Below, in pieces: positions 58,945 to 64,000 of a stretch of DNA of 64,000 nt. The stretch is from Lolium rigidum. Taxonomy: Eukaryota; Streptophyta; Magnoliopsida; Poales; Poaceae. Each line of letters begins with the position of its first letter. Positions within the stretch are counted from its first letter, which is position 1. Under the pieces are notes generated by a model. The model was not told the DNA's origin, did no database searches, and saw only the letters and a list, made by a program, of their open reading frames with translations. The stretch is from NCBI RefSeq assembly GCF_022539505.1, contig NC_061510.1, positions 267,105,687 to 267,169,686 on the forward strand, given 5' to 3'. The translations under genes and the position numbers were made by a program.

Positions 58945-59682
58945 GTCGGCGGAAATGTTTCGTTTGACCAAGGCTGGTGGAACTAGGACAGAAGTGATAA
59001 TAGTTAAAAGCTTGGGGTAAAACTGAGTAGTGCTAAGAAAAGTGGGGCACTTCCGTGGTCCTAAATTGAGAACAATTAGGATTTTTTGTGATCATTTTGT
59101 TTAGCTTTTTGCTTGGCTTTTAATAATACATATTTGTGTGCAGATCCTCCTTTTTGGGAAGTAAACGATCCATACCAAAAGGTTTGTGCATACATAGTCC
59201 TTGCAAGTATGAACAAACCACTTGTACTACTTCAGCCAACAGATTACATAAAACTTTGCTACACATTTTTCTGTTCTCCCTAATTAATTAACACCCAAAA
59301 CATCAGGAATGTTCACATCAAGCTCAAACCGTTGCCTCTTGGCACATTAAACCTAAACGAACTACGTAAACAAAACGATTAAAACACAGTACACACGAAG
59401 TTAAAATTACAAGCGAAGGGGGTTTCGTATTTCAGGCGTCTGCCGAGAGTTGCTTCTTCTGCTTCGACAGCTTAGCTTGCAGCTTGTCGAGCTTCGCGCT
59501 CATGCTCTTCTGCTGCTCGCTGACCGAGCCCTCCTGGGCGCTGCACATCTGCGGCTTCATCTTCAGGTTGAACTTCCTCGGAACATGAGAAGCCCAGCCT
59601 CCGCTGCTCTTGCCGCCACGACCCAGCTTTGAGATCTCCTGCCTCATGTCCGAGCACTCTTTCTCGAGCTCGTCCAAGCGCA
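58945..59682 (-). repeat. Duplicate of the 3' end of the NPH3 locus
   Basis: This matches 31702-32710 in the same orientation, including downstream intergenic DNA, the 3' untranslated region and the end of the last coding exon. It lacks the MITE at 31960-32214. Identity by eye is around 93-95 percent. The right edge is abrupt at GCGCA (59682), inside coding sequence. It probably arose by a local DNA-level duplication, not retroposition, because non-transcribed flank is included and no poly(A) is present. Confidence 0.92.
59432..59682 (-). pseudogene. NPH3-like C-terminal exon fragment
   Basis: The frame from 59682 to the stop at 59432 encodes the last 83 or so residues of the NPH3-family protein: [20 protein letters not shown] through [16 protein letters not shown] to KQLSADA. 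The coding frame is intact, with a few amino-acid changes (for example GKSSGGW in place of GKTGGGW). The upstream coding sequence and promoter are absent, so it should have no function on its own. Confidence 0.93.
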
Positions 59683-59774
59683 AATCTGCACTGCCACTTT
59701 TTCTCAAAAATCTGCACTGCCAACTCCAATGGCTCCATGCTGACCTTAGAGTTCGTCTGTTCTGGCAGACTATC
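59683..59774. other. Junction DNA with a short direct repeat
   Basis: The word AATCTGCACTGCCA appears twice within 45 bases (about 59683 and 59708) just beyond the duplication breakpoint. It resembles filler sequence. No gene is present. Confidence 0.55.
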
Positions 59775-60152
59775 TTTTTTTTCGATAAAGGCGTTTTATT
59801 ACTTCAAGTTTAGACAATACAGCTGGCCTCTGCATGATGAGAATGCACACAAACTTTTTTTTTCTCAAAACTCATCGACAAAGAAAATTACATGAGTATT
59901 TAATCTGACAAGATCAAAACACTAGACTGTAGGAGGCAAGATTCTTCGACTATGCAGCCACCGATGTTGGGTAATAAAATCATTCCGTTTCCTACAATCC
60001 TGAAGACACCTCCGTAAAGAGGTCGCGGTCCTCCGATCGTTGCAGCGACGACCATAAATAGAGCAACGCCGTACATCGGTAGATGACCTGCATAAGAGAA
60101 GAATTTTTATCATCAAATACCTTGTCATTTCTACATAGCCAAACTAAGGGAA
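59775..60152 (-). mobile_element. 5'-truncated LINE 3' end
   Basis: The T-run at 59775-59782 is the poly(A) tail of a minus-strand LINE. Reading the minus strand from about 60152 gives LCRNDKVFDDKN and then VIYRC, matching the C-terminal tail of the LINE at 61470-61700. Only the last 380 or so bases are present, a typical product of truncated target-primed insertion. Confidence 0.82.
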
Positions 60153-60310
60153 AAAACAGTTGGCTATAGCTGCTGATAAGGCGCGCCGCGACGATATGCC
60201 TACTTTTGCCGCTACCGCGCTACAGACGCTAAAGCGCCGCTAAGGTCCGCTAAACTGCATAGCCGCGATAATAGCTATAGCGTTCGTTACAGGTTTCTGA
60301 AAGGTGCGAT
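60153..60310. other. Short CGCTA-rich segment
   Basis: The words CGCTA, GCGCTA and GCCGCGA recur within about 110 bases (60180-60290), as in weaker form near 3475-3520 and 4100-4180. I see no gene. The family is unknown. Confidence 0.4.
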
Positions 60311-60579
60311 GGAATTGGGCCCCATCCAGCTTCCGTCGGCCCAAGCAACACCCACTATGCACAAGGGTTCAGAGTGACTTCTGGGGCTGGCATTTCGAGC
60401 GCACTGGGGTGTTTACGGTCAGATCTTGTTTCCGTGCATTGGCAGCGACGAAGCGGACCAGGGAAGACTGGCTAGACCATCGTTCGAACTCATCAACTTC
60501 TGCTGATGATGGAAGGGCTTGGACAAAGCTGTGGAAGACGGAAGTTCCAGCGAAACTTCGAATCTTTCTGTGGAGGCTG

Positions 60580-61699
60580 TCCCAAAGATCAAGGAGGGCT
60601 TGGAGTTCATGACCTGGAGGTCAAGAATTCAGCTCTTCTGGGTAAATGGCTTTTTAAGCTACTTACGGAGGATGGGATTTGGCAAACTATACTTCGGAGA
60701 AAGTACATCGGCTCGAAGACATTATCTCAGGTGGTTTGGAAACCTGGGGATTCACACTTCTGGGCTGGTCTCATGGCGACAAAAAATATCTTCTTTCGAC
60801 ATGGGACTTTCTCCATTAAGAATGGAGCACAGATACGGTTCTGGGAAGATGTTTGGCTCGACAATGCTCCCCTAAGTGAACAGTATCCCGCTTTGTATAG
60901 AATTGCACGTCGCCAAGGTGATACCATTGCAACTGTAATGGCTACTTCACCCCCGAATGTGACGTTCAGACGGGTTTTACTAGGACAAAGGCTTGTGGCA
61001 TGGAACAATCTAATTCAGCGGCTTGGAGATATTCAGTTATCACCAGAGCCAGATGAATTTCGATGGAACCTCCATGTAGATGGTACTTTTTCTGTAAAAT
61101 CTTTATACAATGCGATCCTGCTTTCTGATTTACCAGTTGATAATAATAAAAAAAATTGGAAGATGAAGATACCATTAAAAATTAAAATTTTTGGATGGTA
61201 TCTTCGTCGCGGGGTTATCCTCACCAAAGACAATCTTGTTAAGCGGAATTGGCACGGAAGTACACGATGTGTCTTTTGTCATCATGATGAAACCATCAAA
61301 CATTTATTCTTCCAGTGCCAGTTTGCGAGATCTATATGGTCAGTCATCCAAGTAGCGTCTACCTTGTATCCGCCGACTAGTGTCGCTAATGTCTTTGGCA
61401 ATTGGCTTCATGGTATTAACTCAAGGTTTAAAATGCTTCTTAGGATGGGGGCGCTAGCAGTTATCTGGGCGCTCTGGCTATGTAGAAATGACAAGATCTT
61501 TAATGACAAAAATTTCTCTTTGTTGCAGGTCATCTACAGATGCACAGGTATTCTCCGTTCGTGGTTACCTCTTCAGCGTGTGGAGAACCGAGACCTATTT
61601 ACGGAGGTCTGTACACGGTTGGAGGATACGGCGAGGGATACTTTTTCCCTACATGGGTGGCAGCATAGTCTACGGATAGTAGCTCCTCCCACATCTTAG
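60580..61699 (+). pseudogene. C-terminal part of LINE ORF2 (inner LINE)
   Basis: The open frame encodes about 373 residues of the C-terminal part of plant L1 ORF2, downstream of the RT catalytic core. It starts PKDQGGLGVHDLEVKNSALL and continues with KNGAQIRFWEDVWLDN. The zinc-binding zf-RVT region is GTFSVKSLYNAIL through RCVFCHHDETIKHLFFQC, and WALWLCRNDKIFND follows. There are no internal stops, so the copy is fairly young. It cannot act alone because endonuclease and reverse transcriptase are missing. The open frame also extends 5' into outer-LINE sequence by chance. Confidence 0.9.
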
Positions 61700-61856
61700 G
61701 CGTCATATGATTCATCGTTCCGATATGTATTTCGCCTTTTTATTTTTGTAACTCTGGACTCTTGAGACAACAAACGGCTGTGTGCATCCTAGTTATGCAG
61801 AGGCTGGATGTAATTGCTTCTTGAAGTAATAAAGCATCCTTTATCAAAAAAAAAAA
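60580..61856 (+). mobile_element. Inner LINE inserted into the outer LINE, 14-bp target duplication
   Basis: A 1,277-bp 5'-truncated LINE ends in a poly(A) run at 61846-61856. It is bounded by perfect 14-bp target duplications TTCTGTGGAGGCTG at 60566-60579 and 61857-61870. Truncated 5' end, poly(A) and variable-length duplication are the signature of target-primed reverse transcription. Confidence 0.95.
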
Positions 61857-61870
61857 TTCTGTGGAGGCTG

Positions 61871-62776
61871 GCAAAGCACTCTTTACCGACCGGCGATGTC
61901 AGACACCATAGGAACATGGCAACAAGTGCAGCATGCTCTATTTGCGGGCAGGAGGATTCATGGCGTCACTCGCTGATTGATTGCAACTTTGCCTGCTGCG
62001 TGTGGGCGTTAACGGATGAGGATATTACCGAGCATATTGCGTTGTCTACGGAGCCAGCGGCGAGGCAGTGGATATTCTCGATGATTGAGACAATGAAGAA
62101 GGGAGATCTAATCAGAATGCTAGTCACACTATGGGCGATTTGGCATGCGAGAAGGAAAGCGATCCAGGAGGATGTTTTCCAGAGCCCGATGGCTACTATT
62201 TCTTTTGTGAACAGATTCTTGGCTGATCTAGAAGGGTGCGGTAAACCTGTACAGAGGCCAAGCAAACGGAAACCTGCCAATCCGAGGCCGGTCAAATGGA
62301 TCGCGCCTCCAGAGGGAGTGACAAAGATAAACGTAGATGCAGCGGTTGCGAAGACAGCTTGCAAGGGTGCCATTGGTGTTGTTTGTCGTTCGCGTGATGG
62401 AACCTACCTGGGTGCTTCAGCGATGGCCTTCGATGGACTCACACACCCAGGAACGCTCGAGGCTTTAGCTTGTAGGGAAGCTTTGGACCTGGCATCCGAT
62501 CTTCTCCTGAGTCCGATCCTTGTTGCATCGGACTGTCTCAAAGTAATTAAAGGCTTGCATGGCGAGTACCTTGGGGTCTTTGGCAGCATTCTGGTGAAAA
62601 TCAAAGACAGAGCGCTGCAAAGAGGTGCTACCTCGTTTTGCCATGAACGAAGGGAGTCAAACGAAGAAGCCCACAACCTGGCTAGATATGCTTCGTCGCT
62701 ACCAGCTGGTAGACATGTTTGGTTCTTAGAACCTCCGTATGGTTTGATCATGCCTGTAACTCTTGAATCTATTTGA
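61871..62776 (+). pseudogene. LINE ORF2 C-terminus with RNase H domain (outer LINE)
   Basis: The frame encodes the zinc-binding region (CSICGQEDSWRHSLIDCNFA) and then an RNase H-like domain from about 62300. The first aspartate is in KINVDAAV (codon at 62336), the glutamate in LEALACREALDLA, the next aspartate in VASDCLKVIKGL, and the histidine/asparagine segment in RRESNEEAHNLARYA. A C-terminal RNase H of this kind is found in part of the plant L1 elements. The frame is intact to the stop at 62774-62776 (last residues VTLESI). The upstream ORF2 is missing or broken by the inner LINE. Confidence 0.9.
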
Positions 62777-62805
62777 ATAAAGGCATGTGAACGTCAAAAA
62801 AAAAA

Positions 62806-63011
62806 CTAGTCCCGTGTCCTATATACTGCCCTAAGCCATTTCTAGTCTGCCCCAGTTTGACCTCGCAGTAAAAGATTAGGTCGGCGGCGGCTCCGCCACG
62901 ACCTCTACCGTCATCAAGGGAGCGGCCGACATGAACGGACTGCCGACGCCATCCCTGAAACCAGCAGCAAGGCGGCCGCTGCCTGACGCCACGACCGGTG
63001 GCAGGGAGTGA
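62806..63011. other. Short spacer
   Basis: No gene is recognised between the LINE poly(A) tail and the TIR element. It is moderately GC-rich towards its right side. Confidence 0.4.
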
Positions 63012-64000
63012 GGGCATCTCCAGCGGCGCGACGCAAACGATCGCTAAGCGACCGTTTTCGTCGGCGGGAAATGCGTCTGGCACCACCTCTAGCGGGGCGA
63101 CGCATCGTGTCCGGGGCGTCCGCGGAGACGCAAACGCGACACAAATATGCGCCAGGTTTGCGTCTCCGCGGATGCTGCACAGTCACGCTGAGTGTCCGCT
63201 CGCTTCCCCACGGGCCCTCATGGCAGTGACCCAGGTTCGATCGGCCTCGAATTCATAGCAAGCGCGCGAATATCAACCGCGATGATCAACCCGCCAACCG
63301 CCGCAATGGAGCGCCGAACCGGCGCGGAAGAGCAACCGCCGGCCTCTTCGTTATACGCGCCGCCGTTAATCCCCGTAGATTGTAACCCCTGCGTCTACAG
63401 TAATTCAAGTTGAACCGCCTCCTTCTTGTTCCTCTTCTTCTTCGTCTCCAACACCGGCACGCCATGAGCGACTACACGCTGCCGTCGGAATCGGAGAGCG
63501 AGGGCAAGTCGCCCGGATTTCTGCATTGGTGGGAATCCCCTGCGACGCCAAGCGATCCGGGCTCCACGCCCAGCGACCCTGCCTCCACGTCGAGTGAGGA
63601 GGAGGAGGGAGGCGGCAATGCCAGCGAAGGCCAGGAGGAGGACGGAGGCGGCGCTGGCAGCGACGCCGAGGACGAGGAGGATGGGCAGGAGGAGGAGGAG
63701 GACTCCGACACCAAGTTCGCCCGGTTGGAGGCGCAGGAGTTTGGACGACGAGGCAGGGCCTTCTAACAAGAAGGCCAAAAATTAGTTTTAATTTATATGG
63801 TTTTAAATTTGTTCTTCTTTGTTTGTTAAATATGTTTGAACCTATTCGATTGAAGTATCCGGTGAATTGTTTAGGCTATAATCTATTCGATTGGAACTTG
63901 CTCATTCAACAAAAATGAAAAGAAGTAGCACCAAAAAAAATACTTGCATGTCCAAAATACGTCGGACCGCTGGAGGTAGCCCCGACGCAAACGAATATTT
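63012..64000 (+). mobile_element. TIR DNA element (PIF/Harbinger-like), running to the window edge
   Basis: The left end GGGCATCTCCAGCGGC is followed by a hairpin at 63118-63175 that is shared with the element at 46624. Near the right edge, CCGCTGGAGGTAGCCCC (63978-63994) resembles the inverted left end. The true right terminus may lie there or just beyond the window. No transposase is visible. Confidence 0.5.
63464..63766 (+). CDS. Small acidic serine/glutamate-rich ORF, function unknown
   Basis: An ATG at 63464 opens 100 codons to the stop at 63764-63766. The protein starts MSDYTLPSESESEGKSPGFL and has a proline/serine middle. A long Glu/Asp/Gly-rich tract (EEEEGG, EDEEDGQEEEE) is followed by the basic-looking end RRGRAF. 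No domain is recognised. It lies inside a TIR element, and short acidic ORFs of this kind are likely by-products or accessory ORFs of such elements. Expression is uncertain. The low-complexity composition limits any homology claim. Confidence 0.4.
   Translation: MSDYTLPSESESEGKSPGFLHWWESPATPSDPGSTPSDPASTSSEEEEGGGNASEGQEEDGGGAGSDAEDEEDGQEEEEDSDTKFARLEAQEFGRRGRAF

Larger units (their letters stand above)
60311..62805 (+). mobile_element. Outer LINE (L1-type), interrupted by a second LINE
   Basis: Coding similarity to plant L1 ORF2 begins near 60385 (GWHFERTGVFTVRSCFRALA) and runs to LWKTEVPAKLRIFLWRL at 60579. It resumes at 61871 with AKHSLPTGDVRHHRN in the same frame once the inserted LINE and one target duplication are discounted. 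Its stop is at 62774-62776 and a poly(A) tail follows at about 62796-62805. The element is truncated on its 5' side and lacks endonuclease and most of RT. Confidence 0.88.

Overview
The window is nuclear DNA from a grass, most likely a Pooideae cereal or relative (wheat, barley, rye, oat or ryegrass group). The signs are GC-rich monocot-style coding sequence, Stowaway MITEs starting CTCCCTCC, CACTA elements with the CACTAGTGGAAAAC terminus, Athila-like LTR retrotransposons whose LTRs start TGATACGTCTCC, a Sirevirus-like Copia element, and plant L1-type LINEs. I assigned families by reading motifs and no database was searched. Two 100-N assembly gaps (22972-23071 and 50347-50446) both lie inside the same Athila-like repeat family.

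Only one locus looks like a complete host gene. It is a four-exon NPH3/BTB-family gene on the minus strand (CDS 36479 to 32460, 626 codons). A second host-derived sequence, at 1466-2832, is the C-terminal three quarters of a cationic amino acid transporter without its N-terminus. The last-exon end of the NPH3 gene, with about 750 bp of downstream DNA, was copied to 58945-59682, about 27 kb away. That copy preserves the empty site of a MITE present at the original locus.

Layout from left to right. 1-3530: spacer and the transporter fragment. 3531-6690: a MITE, a decayed plus-strand LINE, a 47-bp Athila scar, and a minus-strand LINE endonuclease/RT fragment. 6691-13023: mostly AT-rich spacer with a CACTA right end and a MITE. 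13024-16279: a CACTA element with TNP2-type transposase remains, cut by an Athila-like LTR at 16280. 16280-26704: minus-strand Athila-like elements A and B and a related LTR. 26705-30007: a rearranged Sirevirus-like Copia element with a palindrome-rich LTR. 30008-32459: spacer and two Stowaway MITEs. 32460-36479: the NPH3 gene. 37954-44800: an apparently complete, young LTR retrotransposon with a 5-bp target duplication that carries only a protease-containing 929-codon ORF. 45101-46484: a Mutator-like element with a 9-bp target duplication and a 22-bp minisatellite. 46624-57988: a TIR-type DNA element and ORF pieces interrupted by Athila-like elements D (minus) and C (plus). 58945-59682: the NPH3 duplicate. 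59775-62805: LINE remnants, including one LINE inserted inside another. 63012-64000: the start of another TIR element with a small acidic ORF.

There is no operon-like cooperation here. The window mainly records nested transposition, recombination between retroelement copies, and gene-fragment duplication around one intact gene. The most unusual items are the protease-only LTR retrotransposon, the clustered palindromes in the Sirevirus-like LTR, a swapped central gag module between two otherwise near-identical Athila-like copies, and a possible XS-type zinc-finger gene split by retroelements.
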